A DNA stretch of 64,000 nucleotides from RFSX01 sp965230215 (GTDB lineage Bacteria > Bacteroidota > Bacteroidia > Chitinophagales > Saprospiraceae), in assembly GCA_965230215.1 (NCBI GenBank), contig CBDDKN010000002.1:1116001-1180000 (forward strand), read 5' to 3'. This document shows, one piece after another, positions 1 through 8,366 of this stretch. The notes under the pieces were generated by a model. That model did not search any database and had not been told where the DNA came from. It worked only from the letters and a program-made list of their open reading frames with translations. The position numbers and the translations under genes were made by a program. Numbering within the stretch: the first letter of the stretch is position 1; each line of letters begins with the position of its first letter.

Positions 1-2607
1 GCTGAAAATAGATTCAGTTACACCTTTAAAAACGTTCAGGGTCAACAAAACTTTGAGTTGTTCGCTGGAAATGTTAGAAGCAAAGAATATAATCTAGATG
101 TATTGCTGAAACCTGCTTTGACTTCGCTAAACGTCAAGTTGGATTATCCTTCATATATAGGAAGAAGAGATGAAGAGATTAGCAATCAGGGTGACCTGGT
201 TGTACCTCAGGGCACGAATATCAGTTGGATGATTGAAACAGATAATACCGATGAGGTAGGTATTCGATTTATCGGCGACGATGAAATTCAATCAGCGGAA
301 AAAAGATCCAGTGACAGTTATCGCATTTCCAAGCGTATACTTAATGACGCTTTTTACAGAATATATTATGCAAATGATATTGTTGGAAATCCTGATTCAG
401 TAAGCTATTCCATCAAATCGATTCCTGATGAATATCCGCAGATTTCAGTGGAGACTTTCAAGGATAGTCTGGACAGATCTCTTGTATATTTTGTGGGAGG
501 AGCAAGCGATGATTATGGATTGATCTCCTTAAAGTTTAACTATACAAAGATAGCTGCAGATGGTTCTGTTGAAGAGGAGAGTCAAATAGTTGACCAGCCA
601 AACAAGCGTGACACAGAATTTGCATGGACCTTGGACATCAACGAATATGAGTTACAGCCAGGGGATAAATTCAGTTACTACTTTGAGGTGTTTGACAACG
701 ATGCGATCAACGGCAGCAAATCTGCGAAGACCACCGTGATGTTATATGAAAAGCCAACGCTTGAAGAATTTGAAGAGCAAGAAGATAAGAACGAAGATGA
801 GATCAAGGATAAGCTTGAGGAGACGTTAAAAGAATCCAAGAAGATTAAGGATGAGCTTAAGAAGTTAAGAGAAAAAATGCTTCAGAAGCAAGCACCTGAC
901 TGGGAAGATAAGAAGCAACTTGAGAAGCTGATGCAGCAGCAACAGAAACTGGAGAAACAGATTAAAGAGGCAAAAGAGAAATTCGATGAGAATCTTCAGA
1001 ATCAGGAAGAGTTTACCGAAAGGCAAGAGGATATAAAAGAGAAGCAGGAAAAGCTGCAAGAGATGTTTGAGGAAGCACTCGATACAGAGACCATGGAATT
1101 GATGGAGAAGATTCAGGAGTTGATGGAAGAGTTGGATAAGGAGATGATGATTGAGGAAATGCAGAACATGGAGATGAATGAGGAGTCCATGGAGAGAAAC
1201 ACAGAGCGACTGCTTGAGCTATTCAAGACATTAGAAGTGGAGAAGGAGATTCAGGATATGGTGGAGAAGCTTGAGGAAATGGCTGAGGAGCAAGAAGCCT
1301 TATCTGAAGAAACTGCTGAGGGTGAAAAAGACTCTGAAGAGCTAAAGGAGGAGCAGGAGAAACTCAATGAAGAGTTTGAGAAGATGGAGGAGAAGATGGA
1401 AGAGCTATTGGAAAAGAATGAAGAGCTGGAGCGGCCTAAAGACATCGGAGAAGAGCCGCAAGAGAAGATGGATGACATCAAGAAGGACATGAAGGACAGT
1501 TCGAAGTCGCTTCAGGAAAATCAAGACAAGAAGGCTTCGCAAAAGCAAAAGAAAGCAGCTCAGAAAATGAAGGACATGGCTGAAGGTATGCAGTCTGCTA
1601 TGGCGGCCATGCAAATGGATCAGATGCAGGAGGATATTGCAGCCTTGAGACAACTTCTGGAGAACCTTGTAACACTATCATTTGATCAGGAAGACCTGAT
1701 TGATGATATTAAGCGTACACAGATCAACACACCTAGTTATGTTTCACAAATACAGGATCAGTTTAAACTGAAAGATGACTTCGGTTTAATTCAGGATAGT
1801 CTTCAGGAGTTGGCTAAACGTGTAGATAAAATTCAAAGCTTTGTATTGGATAAGGTGGTGGAGATTGAAGGGGATATGCTTGAAAGTATAGATCAGCTGG
1901 AAGAGAGACTCAAGCCTGAAGCTGAGGCATATCAGAGAAGGACGATGAAGAATGTTAATGATTTGGCATTAATGTTGTCTGAATCAATGCAGGAGATGCA
2001 ACAGCAGATGTCGTCCATGATGATGGGCTCTCAGATGTGTAATAATCCAGGAGGTATGGGAGGAAAGCCCGGAGATGTGCCTATGGATAAAATTACAGAA
2101 GGCCAACAGAACCTGAACCAACAGATGAAGGAGATGATGGAAAAGGGTGGCAAAGATGGAAAGAAAGGTGGAAATGGCTTGAATGCTAAAGACTTTGCCG
2201 AAGCTGCAGCCAGACAAGCTGCATTGCGTAAAGCACTTGAGGGATTACAGCAGGAGAAGATGGAACAAGGTAAAGGTGATAAGTCCTTACAGCAGCTAAT
2301 CAATGAAATGGATAAGATCGAGACAGACCTGGTCAATAAGAGACTGGATAATGATATGCTGTTGCGCCAACAAGATATTTTAACACGTTTACTGGAGGCC
2401 GAACAAGCTGACAGACAGCGTGAGTATGATAATCAGAGAAAAGCTGAGGAGGGGAGAGATTATAAGAAGGAGTTGCCGCCGGCAATTCAGGAATATCTGA
2501 GACAAAGAGAAGCAGAAACGGAAATGTATAATAAAGTTTCACCTGCTTTGCGTCCGTATTATAAGAGGCTGGTAGATGAGTATTACAAAGCTCTGAAGAA
2601 TTCATAA
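1..2607 (+). CDS. DUF4175-like large coiled-coil membrane protein (5' partial)
   Basis: The reading frame is open from base 1, so the true start lies to the left; 868 residues are visible and family members I know of run to roughly 1100. The first ~230 residues look like beta-rich Ig-like segments (for example a stretch with LDYPSYIGRRDEE). From about residue 250 on, the protein is dominated by Glu/Lys/Met/Gln-rich coiled coil, interrupted by a Gly-rich segment with CNNPGGMGGKPG near residue 695. A coiled-coil architecture next to a small HATPase and ybeY matches the Bacteroidota DUF4175 family; N-terminal membrane helices, expected for the family, would be outside the window. No biochemical function is known to me. 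The extreme charge composition produces several long but spurious antisense frames. It probably heads the operon with the next two genes (32-base gap to the ATPase). Confidence 0.8.
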   Translation, partial: AENRFSYTFKNVQGQQNFELFAGNVRSKEYNLDVLLKPALTSLNVKLDYPSYIGRRDEEISNQGDLVVPQGTNISWMIETDNTDEVGIRFIGDDEIQSAEKRSSDSYRISKRILNDAFYRIYYANDIVGNPDSVSYSIKSIPDEYPQISVETFKDSLDRSLVYFVGGASDDYGLISLKFNYTKIAADGSVEEESQIVDQPNKRDTEFAWTLDINEYELQPGDKFSYYFEVFDNDAINGSKSAKTTVMLYEKPTLEEFEEQEDKNEDEIKDKLEETLKESKKIKDELKKLREKMLQKQAPDWEDKKQLEKLMQQQQKLEKQIKEAKEKFDENLQNQEEFTERQEDIKEKQEKLQEMFEEALDTETMELMEKIQELMEELDKEMMIEEMQNMEMNEESMERNTERLLELFKTLEVEKEIQDMVEKLEEMAEEQEALSEETAEGEKDSEELKEEQEKLNEEFEKMEEKMEELLEKNEELERPKDIGEEPQEKMDDIKKDMKDSSKSLQENQDKKASQKQKKAAQKMKDMAEGMQSAMAAMQMDQMQEDIAALRQLLENLVTLSFDQEDLIDDIKRTQINTPSYVSQIQDQFKLKDDFGLIQDSLQELAKRVDKIQSFVLDKVVEIEGDMLESIDQLEERLKPEAEAYQRRTMKNVNDLALMLSESMQEMQQQMSSMMMGSQMCNNPGGMGGKPGDVPMDKITEGQQNLNQQMKEMMEKGGKDGKKGGNGLNAKDFAEAAARQAALRKALEGLQQEKMEQGKGDKSLQQLINEMDKIETDLVNKRLDNDMLLRQQDILTRLLEAEQADRQREYDNQRKAEEGRDYKKELPPAIQEYLRQREAETEMYNKVSPALRPYYKRLVDEYYKALKNS

Positions 2608-2639
2608 CCCATTTTTCGTAACCACTAACTACACACTGC

Positions 2640-3044
2640 ATGACTGAAGATATACAATTGAAACTTAAATCTTCCCCCTGTCAAATCAAACACATTGAGG
2701 ACTTCGTAAGAGGCCTGATGTGCAAATGCCATCTGGATGAAGAAGTTTATGATAATATCCTCATTAGTCTTACGGAAGCCGTCAATAATGCTATTATTCA
2801 TGGCAACAAGAAAGATGTTAAAAAGCACGTCAACATCAATTGTCTAGAGAAGTCTACAAAAGTTGTAATTCAAATTACAGATGAGGGACAAGGCTTTAAT
2901 CCACAAGAAGTTTCTGATCCTACATTACCTGAAAACATTGAAAAATGTGGCGGTAGAGGTGTCTTTATTATGAAGCAGCTCTGTGATCAACTCGTTTTTC
3001 TTGATGAAGGGCGAACGGTTGAGTTACATTTCAAAACAGCATAG
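2640..3044 (+). CDS. RsbW/SpoIIAB-type ATP-binding protein (anti-sigma-like HATPase)
   Basis: 134 residues forming one GHKL ATPase domain and nothing else. The N box is EAVNNAIIHGN (about residues 47-57), the G1 box is DEGQGF (about 81-86) and the G2-type glycine motif is GGRGVF (about 104-109). Stand-alone domains of this type are either anti-sigma/serine kinases that phosphorylate STAS antagonists or components of partner-switching modules. No sigma factor or STAS protein is adjacent, so the partner is unknown. It starts with ATG 32 bases after the DUF4175-like gene and ends five bases before ybeY, so the three are probably cotranscribed; this neighbourhood recurs in Bacteroidota as far as I know. 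The family call is firm; the anti-sigma role is inference. Confidence 0.85.
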   Translation: MTEDIQLKLKSSPCQIKHIEDFVRGLMCKCHLDEEVYDNILISLTEAVNNAIIHGNKKDVKKHVNINCLEKSTKVVIQITDEGQGFNPQEVSDPTLPENIEKCGGRGVFIMKQLCDQLVFLDEGRTVELHFKTA

Positions 3045-3049
3045 CCGAT

Positions 3050-3478
3050 TTGGATTCTGATCGTTTTTCATTCTGGCAAGAAGGCACAGAATTCACATTA
3101 GATAATCCTGAAGCCACAGCAAGTTGGCTAGGAAGCATATTTACAATAGAAGAGAAGGATCTTGAGCATATCGAATACATATTCTGCAGTGATGACTACC
3201 TTCTTGAGGTGAATAGACAGTATTTAGACCACGATTATTATACCGATATAATTACATTTCCACTAACAGAGGACCCTGTTGAGGCTACCATATTTATAAG
3301 TGTGGATAGGGTTAAGGATAATGCAGAAGAATTTGATCAGACATTCTCAGATGAACTGCATCGTGTTATGGCGCATGGTATTCTTCACCTAATTGGGTAT
3401 AATGACGCGACAGATGATGAAAAAAAGCTGATGCGTCAAAAGGAAAATGAATATCTTTCATTAAGAGATAAAACGTAA
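3050..3478 (+). CDS. ybeY: Endoribonuclease YbeY (16S rRNA maturation)
   Basis: 142 residues, the usual YbeY length. YbeY is a zinc RNase involved in 16S rRNA 3'-end maturation and 70S quality control. The C-terminal signature reads HGILHLIGYND: His109 and His113 are the first two metal ligands. The position of the third classical His is Asp119, a substitution I associate with the Bacteroidota branch rather than with inactivation. The central TDIITFPL block, which carries the conserved Thr-Asp, is present. The only start consistent with the homologous N-terminus is TTG at 3050; no ATG fits. The stop codon overlaps the start of the next gene by one base (TAATG), pointing to translational coupling. 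Confidence 0.92.
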   Translation: MDSDRFSFWQEGTEFTLDNPEATASWLGSIFTIEEKDLEHIEYIFCSDDYLLEVNRQYLDHDYYTDIITFPLTEDPVEATIFISVDRVKDNAEEFDQTFSDELHRVMAHGILHLIGYNDATDDEKKLMRQKENEYLSLRDKT

Positions 3479-5175
3479 TGGTATTTATTAGAATGAAATA
3501 TATTTCTCTACTAACGATGTTCTTATTGATCTCGTCTGTGTCTTTTGCTCAGACAGCCGAAGAACAACTTGATAAGTATGGTAGTGTAGAGTTGCATCTG
3601 GAAGACAGCAAGCAACTGCGGGAAGCGCTGGAGATCGAAGGCGTTTATCTTGATCATTGCAGTCACAAGAATGACATACACCTTGTCTGTACTCCTGATG
3701 GCTATCGTAGAATGGTAGCAACAAGTATGGCTTTCGAAGTAAAGCCAAGGGAAGAATCAAAGATTAAGATGAGGACTTATGAAGAGATACTTTCCCTTAC
3801 CAAGTCTTCTGACTGTATGCCAACAATGGATTTCTATCCCAGTTACCCGGCTTATGTAGAGATGATGTATGCGTTCGAGGAAATGTATCCAGAGCTCTGT
3901 GAGTTGATCATTGCCGGGACGCTAAATAGTGGCAGACAAATATTGATCTTAAAGATCGGAAACGGGGACGAGAACCCTTTGAAGAGCAATTTTTTCTATA
4001 CTTCTACCATGCATGGTGATGAGGTAGCTGGGTATCCAATGATGTTGATGTTAATAGATCATTTATTGTGCAATTATGGAAGTGATGACAGAGTAACTGA
4101 ACTGGTTGATGGTATCAATATCTATATCAATCCATTGGCCAATCCAGATGGAACTTACAGAGGAGGGGACAACACAATTCAGAATGCTACACGGTTCAAT
4201 AGCAACTTTGTTGATCTAAATAGAAACTTTCCTGATCCCAAAGGAGGCAACAATCCTGACAACAGGAATACCCAGGAGGAGACGCTCATATTTATGGATT
4301 TTGCAGAGAATGTAGACATTCACCTATCAGCCAACTTACATGGTGGGGTTGAACTGATTAATTATCCATGGGATACATATATTGAAAGGCACGCTGATAA
4401 TGATTGGTTTGTAAGGATAAGTCGGGATTATGCAGATACGGTGCAGCACTATTCGCCAGTGGGTTATTTTACAGATCTAGATAACGGGGTCACCAATGGA
4501 TATGATTGGTATGAAGTAGAGGGAGGCCGACAAGATTACCATATCTATTTTAAGAGGGGGCGAGAGACAACTATTGAATTGAGTCAAAGGAAATTGTTGA
4601 GTTCAAGTGATATTCCAGCGTATTGGGGGTACAACAAGAATGCATTGATCAATTATATGGAAGAGTCGATGTTTGGCCTAAGGGGCCTTGTTACCGACTG
4701 CAATTCCGGTGAGGCTCTGGAAGCGGAGGTATTCATCGAAGACCATGACAGAAGAAACTCTTCTGTATTCAGCAGTGATGAAACAGGTGCCTATTTTCGC
4801 TTTCTTGATGCAGGAACTTACGAAATCAGCTTTACTGCTCCGGGCTATGACACCTTAAGCTATCCTGTAAGCATAGTTGATATGTCAACTAGCTTTTTAG
4901 ATGTGGCATTATGTCCTGCTGACATGACTTCTGTAAAAGAAAATTTTGATAAGCCAATATATTTGCGTCTTCAAGACAACATTATTTGGTTAGAATCTAA
5001 TGATGCCATATCAAGTGGTCTTTACACTGTGACCAGCATGGGAGGCCAGATTATACAGAAAGGTCAGATGGTTGACACATCAATTAATTTGACTGAGGCC
5101 ATTCCTCCGGGCATTTACGTCTTAAACCTGGAGATTTCTGGCAGGACGAGCACACACAAATTTTTCTACAGGTAA
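3478..5175 (+). CDS. Secreted M14 zinc carboxypeptidase with C-terminal T9SS sorting domain
   Basis: 565 residues. A signal peptide (MKYISLLTMFLLISSVSFAQ, residues 6-25) suggests that the ATG at 3493 may be the real start, although the ATG at 3478 overlaps the ybeY stop. The peptidase domain covers about 115-395. Zinc ligands are His179 and Glu182 (HGDE) and His288 (LHGG); the catalytic Glu is Glu367 in TTIELS, and Arg249 sits in NRNFPDP. About 400-475 is a carboxypeptidase-regulatory-like beta domain (LRGLVTDCNSGEALEAEVFI). The last ~75 residues end in GIYVLNLEISGRTSTHKFF, the pattern of type A sorting domains read by the type IX secretion system, so the enzyme is expected on or outside the outer membrane, degrading peptides. 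Why it is coupled to ybeY is unclear. Confidence 0.9.
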   Translation: MVFIRMKYISLLTMFLLISSVSFAQTAEEQLDKYGSVELHLEDSKQLREALEIEGVYLDHCSHKNDIHLVCTPDGYRRMVATSMAFEVKPREESKIKMRTYEEILSLTKSSDCMPTMDFYPSYPAYVEMMYAFEEMYPELCELIIAGTLNSGRQILILKIGNGDENPLKSNFFYTSTMHGDEVAGYPMMLMLIDHLLCNYGSDDRVTELVDGINIYINPLANPDGTYRGGDNTIQNATRFNSNFVDLNRNFPDPKGGNNPDNRNTQEETLIFMDFAENVDIHLSANLHGGVELINYPWDTYIERHADNDWFVRISRDYADTVQHYSPVGYFTDLDNGVTNGYDWYEVEGGRQDYHIYFKRGRETTIELSQRKLLSSSDIPAYWGYNKNALINYMEESMFGLRGLVTDCNSGEALEAEVFIEDHDRRNSSVFSSDETGAYFRFLDAGTYEISFTAPGYDTLSYPVSIVDMSTSFLDVALCPADMTSVKENFDKPIYLRLQDNIIWLESNDAISSGLYTVTSMGGQIIQKGQMVDTSINLTEAIPPGIYVLNLEISGRTSTHKFFYR

Positions 5176-5186
5176 CGATCAGTGAA

Positions 5187-5696
5187 TTACTTTCCTTTAA
5201 ACAAGAATTTTGTTCCATATCTGATGATCAGGTATATGGCCACGAGTAGAATTACAAGGACAATAAATGGTATGTAAGAGAAGATAAATAATCTTGCCTT
5301 ATCAATAAAGAAGAAGACTACCATTATACCAGCCATCCAACCTGCAAAAGCTGTTATCTTGCCAAAGCCTGGAATATTATTAAAGTCCACATTACGCTTG
5401 ATGATAAAGAGACTTAAAGCCATGCTTGCAATAGGCAATATCTGAATCATCAGATTGATATCGTATATACTTGTGTTTTCGAAAAGAACATGGTAGAGGT
5501 TTAAAAGAACTGCGAATACCCCGGGAATCACAGACAGGTATATCAGTACTGAATAAAAACTACACCATGGATTAAGATGACCTTCATCCTTGCCTAGAAT
5601 ATTTGACAAGAAAGCAGCCAGGGGAATACCGGCAAAATAAAATATGAGATACAGTGGGTTATGTTCAAGAAACCCGATTAATTCACCTAGCGTCAT
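5187..5696 (-). CDS. Hypothetical four-helix inner-membrane protein
   Basis: 169 residues with about four hydrophobic segments (roughly residues 12-32, 43-68, 78-97 and 113-160; the last region may be two helices), ending in the basic tail RYGTKFLFKGK. It starts with ATG one base after the odhB stop codon, so it is almost certainly cotranscribed with odhB. I recognise no domain. A conserved-looking LNPWCSFYSVLIYLSVIPG stretch after the first helix is the only motif that stands out. Its stop lies 11 bases from that of the M14 peptidase gene, with no terminator hairpin in between. Confidence 0.75.
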   Translation of the reverse strand: MTLGELIGFLEHNPLYLIFYFAGIPLAAFLSNILGKDEGHLNPWCSFYSVLIYLSVIPGVFAVLLNLYHVLFENTSIYDINLMIQILPIASMALSLFIIKRNVDFNNIPGFGKITAFAGWMAGIMVVFFFIDKARLFIFSYIPFIVLVILLVAIYLIIRYGTKFLFKGK

Positions 5697-5697
5697 A

Positions 5698-6963
5698 TTA
5701 TATATCCATTAGGAGTTTCATAGGATCTTCCAACATTTCCTTCACCTTAACAAGGAAACTAACCGATGTGCTACCATCAATAATTCTATGATCATATGAA
5801 AGGGCAAGGTACATCATAGGTCGGATAGTTATTTCACCATCAACAACTACAGGCCTTTGGACGATGTTATGCATTCCAAGAATAGCCGACTGCGGTTGAT
5901 TCAAAATTGGCGTACTCATCATAGACCCGAAGATTCCACCATTGGTGATAGTGAAGGTACCTCCTTTCATTTCATCTAATGTAAGGCTGCCATTACGTGC
6001 TTTGTTGGCAAGTTCTTTGATCTTCAATTCAATATCTGCAAAGTGCAGGGACTCAACATTATGCACAGGAGGTACTACCAAGCCTGTAGGAGTTGAGATG
6101 GCAATTGAGATATCAACATAGTCATGATAAATCACGTGTGTTTCATTATCCAGTGTAGCATTAACCATTGGCATTTCCATCAATGCCTTGGCACAGGCTT
6201 TCGCGAAGATGGACATGAAGCCAAGTTTAATACCATATTTTTCCACAAACTTATCTTGATATGTTTTGCGCAATTTCATGATCGCAGACATGTCTGCTTC
6301 ATTGAATGTGGTCAGCATAGCCGTGTTGTTCTTGGCAGAAACAAGTCTTGAAGCAATTGTTCTTCTCATTCTGCTCAACTTCTCGGTCCTATCGTTTCGG
6401 CTGAATAGCATTTTGGATGCCAATGCATTGTTATCATCCGCCATGTCTGCAGATGCGGGTGCAGCTTGTTCTGGCTTTTCACTGCTTGCTTTGATGGCGT
6501 CCTCTTTGGTAATTCTACCATCCTTACCTGTACCAGAGACAGTCGATGGGTCTATGTTAGACTCTCTTAGAATTTTACCTGCTGCCGGAGACGCATGACC
6601 ACTGGCATAACTTGAACTGGATTGAGTATCAGCTTCAACGCTTTTCTCTTCCTTGGCCGCAGGGGCTTCGGCTTTCTTCGCTTCGGGTTTTGGACTTGGT
6701 GCAGGTTCAGCACTTCCTGCGCTTACACTTGTGTCAATTTTAGCGACGAGTGCACCTATCTCCAGATCATCTCCTTCTTCAGCGACATAAATTAATTTGC
6801 CAGAGGCTTCAGCAGGAAATTCAAGGGTAGCCTTATCTGATTCAAATTCACAGATGGGCTCATCAAGTTTGATGAATTCTCCATTTTCTTTAAGCCAAGC
6901 CGATAATGTTACTTCTGTGATAGATTCCCCAATTGTAGGGACACGCATTTCAACGATACTCAT
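5698..6963 (-). CDS. odhB: 2-oxoglutarate dehydrogenase E2, dihydrolipoyllysine succinyltransferase
   Basis: E2 core of the 2-oxoglutarate dehydrogenase complex; it transfers the succinyl group from lipoyl-lysine to CoA in the TCA cycle. 421 residues. The single lipoyl domain is at 1-78 with Lys44 in ESDKATLE. An Ala/Pro/Lys/Glu-rich linker follows (about 80-120), then the peripheral E3/E1-binding domain (125-160, SPAAGKILRES...) and the acyltransferase domain (about 195-421) with catalytic His392 and Asp396 in SYDHRIIDG. I chose the ATG at 6963 because MRVPTIGESI is the conserved lipoyl start; an upstream TTG at 6981 would add only six residues and overlaps the likely promoter. The E1 gene (sucA) is not adjacent, as often in this phylum. 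The sucB-type call over branched-chain E2 rests on the GESITE and DHRIIDGS motifs. Confidence 0.93.
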   Translation of the reverse strand: MSIVEMRVPTIGESITEVTLSAWLKENGEFIKLDEPICEFESDKATLEFPAEASGKLIYVAEEGDDLEIGALVAKIDTSVSAGSAEPAPSPKPEAKKAEAPAAKEEKSVEADTQSSSSYASGHASPAAGKILRESNIDPSTVSGTGKDGRITKEDAIKASSEKPEQAAPASADMADDNNALASKMLFSRNDRTEKLSRMRRTIASRLVSAKNNTAMLTTFNEADMSAIMKLRKTYQDKFVEKYGIKLGFMSIFAKACAKALMEMPMVNATLDNETHVIYHDYVDISIAISTPTGLVVPPVHNVESLHFADIELKIKELANKARNGSLTLDEMKGGTFTITNGGIFGSMMSTPILNQPQSAILGMHNIVQRPVVVDGEITIRPMMYLALSYDHRIIDGSTSVSFLVKVKEMLEDPMKLLMDI

Positions 6964-6978
6964 AAACCAATTTTTGCA

Positions 6979-7012
6979 CAAAAATAGACTAAATGATTAT
7001 TGAGAGCTCAAA
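6979..7012 (-). promoter_or_regulatory. Bacteroidota-type promoter of odhB
   Basis: Read on the minus strand, a perfect -7 box TATTTTTG (TAnnTTTG) lies at 6986-6979 and a TTTG (-33 box) at 7012-7009, with 22 bases between. The spacing is at the upper end of what is usual for the primary sigma factor of this phylum. Transcription would begin only about ten bases before the odhB ATG. Confidence 0.5.
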
Positions 7013-7042
7013 TAGTTAGTTGGTGCAAAATAAATATTTAGA

Positions 7043-8365
7043 CTAATCTAAATACCCTATACTATATGGCTTGCAATCAAGCTTAAAATATCTTTTATTC
7101 AACGAGTCCAGGGGATAAGTTCTGAATTCGGTCAACAATAGGTCCGAAGATTCAGACAGCTGATTTTCTTGAGGATTATTACTGATAAGTATGCTTTTAC
7201 TATCTCCACGTATACTGGATATTAATAATGATTCGTACGCAGAAGCCCATGGCATAACCAGATGCTCATTATCCAGCTTATGCGCGTCTATAACAAGCCG
7301 ATCACCACTCACAAGAATATTTGTATACCAATCAATGCGTTCCTTATAGAAGTGCGATGCAGATGTCCAGCTTATTAATGGAACAAGAAGGCACATAAGA
7401 GCTATGATAGGAATGAGCAGGGACTCATTCTTTGGGAGCAGGGCACCATATATACTCGTAATAATAAAAAGGTAGATGATGTAATGATTGACTTCACTGT
7501 AAAAGGCGTCAGAAGGCTGGTTCAATGCAGATATACTTAGAAGCAAACCATATGCAGCTGTAAAGACTGCCAGGATACCGAGTTGAAGCCATTGCTTTTT
7601 TATTATTAATAGAACTATTGTCAGCGCTAGCAGTATGCTAATCCACCAATAGCTTTGAACCCATACAGTCAAATTTGTCAACATCTCATGCCATGGATAA
7701 TGCTCTAGATTATTTTGAAATGTTTCTGATTTGATATTATCATACCAGTTGGGATAGAAAGTTTCTTTGCAATAATAATTGAGATAAAACACGCTAATGC
7801 TTATGACCGCTCTGTAGGACTTTAGTTTCTTTTTAACCAGTAGTTGGACAATAAAATAACTGAAAACCACCAATAGCAAAGGGTGAGTCCAAGCGATAAC
7901 AGAAGATATTAAAGCCGCAAGCAGATATCTTTCTTTTAAAAAAGTAACATACCATAGCAGCACAAATAAAATTCCAAGTACCAATTCGGAATTGCACCAG
8001 AAAAACCCATGGTATACAGGTAAACTTAGAATCGAGATAAAACACAGATTTATGTAAGGATTATTGTGAAGCTTCACTAGCTTATACAGTACAAATTGCA
8101 CGAGCACATAACTGATAGAAAACAGATACAGAATAACAGGCAGGGATAAACCCAACTTAACGCCGGCTAATGGCAGGAAGCGATTGATAACTGCCGGCCA
8201 TCTGTTGGCATTAATTTCTATATACCCATCCTGGATAAGCAGGAAACTTTGTAATGCATTATCAAGAAATAATGTACGCTCCCTGAAATATATGGAAGCC
8301 ATGATGAAATAGAACAAAAAGAAGATCTCTCCCCAATAATGACGAAGATTGGAAGAGAGATTCAC
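7043..8365 (-). CDS. Hypothetical polytopic membrane protein
   Basis: 440 residues with about ten hydrophobic segments between residues 10 and 345 and a soluble C-terminal tail of ~90 residues. The pattern (an early exposed loop with WPAVINRFLP, many helices, a C-terminal soluble region) resembles membrane glycosyltransferases of the GT-C type or O-antigen-associated membrane proteins, but I find no DxD or other decisive motif, so I give no function. It begins one base after the aspS stop codon, hence is transcribed behind aspS. Aromatic- and Trp-rich composition in the loops (EHYPWHEML, WVQSYWWIS) is notable. Confidence 0.75.
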   Translation of the reverse strand: MNLSSNLRHYWGEIFFLFYFIMASIYFRERTLFLDNALQSFLLIQDGYIEINANRWPAVINRFLPLAGVKLGLSLPVILYLFSISYVLVQFVLYKLVKLHNNPYINLCFISILSLPVYHGFFWCNSELVLGILFVLLWYVTFLKERYLLAALISSVIAWTHPLLLVVFSYFIVQLLVKKKLKSYRAVISISVFYLNYYCKETFYPNWYDNIKSETFQNNLEHYPWHEMLTNLTVWVQSYWWISILLALTIVLLIIKKQWLQLGILAVFTAAYGLLLSISALNQPSDAFYSEVNHYIIYLFIITSIYGALLPKNESLLIPIIALMCLLVPLISWTSASHFYKERIDWYTNILVSGDRLVIDAHKLDNEHLVMPWASAYESLLISSIRGDSKSILISNNPQENQLSESSDLLLTEFRTYPLDSLNKRYFKLDCKPYSIGYLD

Positions 8366-8366
8366 A

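Noticed and set aside
865..2641. Several minus-strand frames within the DUF4175-like gene
   Set aside because: They arise from the GAA/GAG/AAG-rich coding strand, which yields Leu-, Ser- and Phe-rich antisense; low complexity and no credible starts.
3050..3478. YbeY read as inactive because the third His is missing
   Set aside because: Only one ligand is changed, to Asp, at the exact position, and the rest of the domain is intact; I keep it as functional.
6124..7003. Plus-strand frames antisense to odhB
   Set aside because: odhB motifs (lipoyl Lys, DHRIIDG) fix the coding strand; the frames are shadows.
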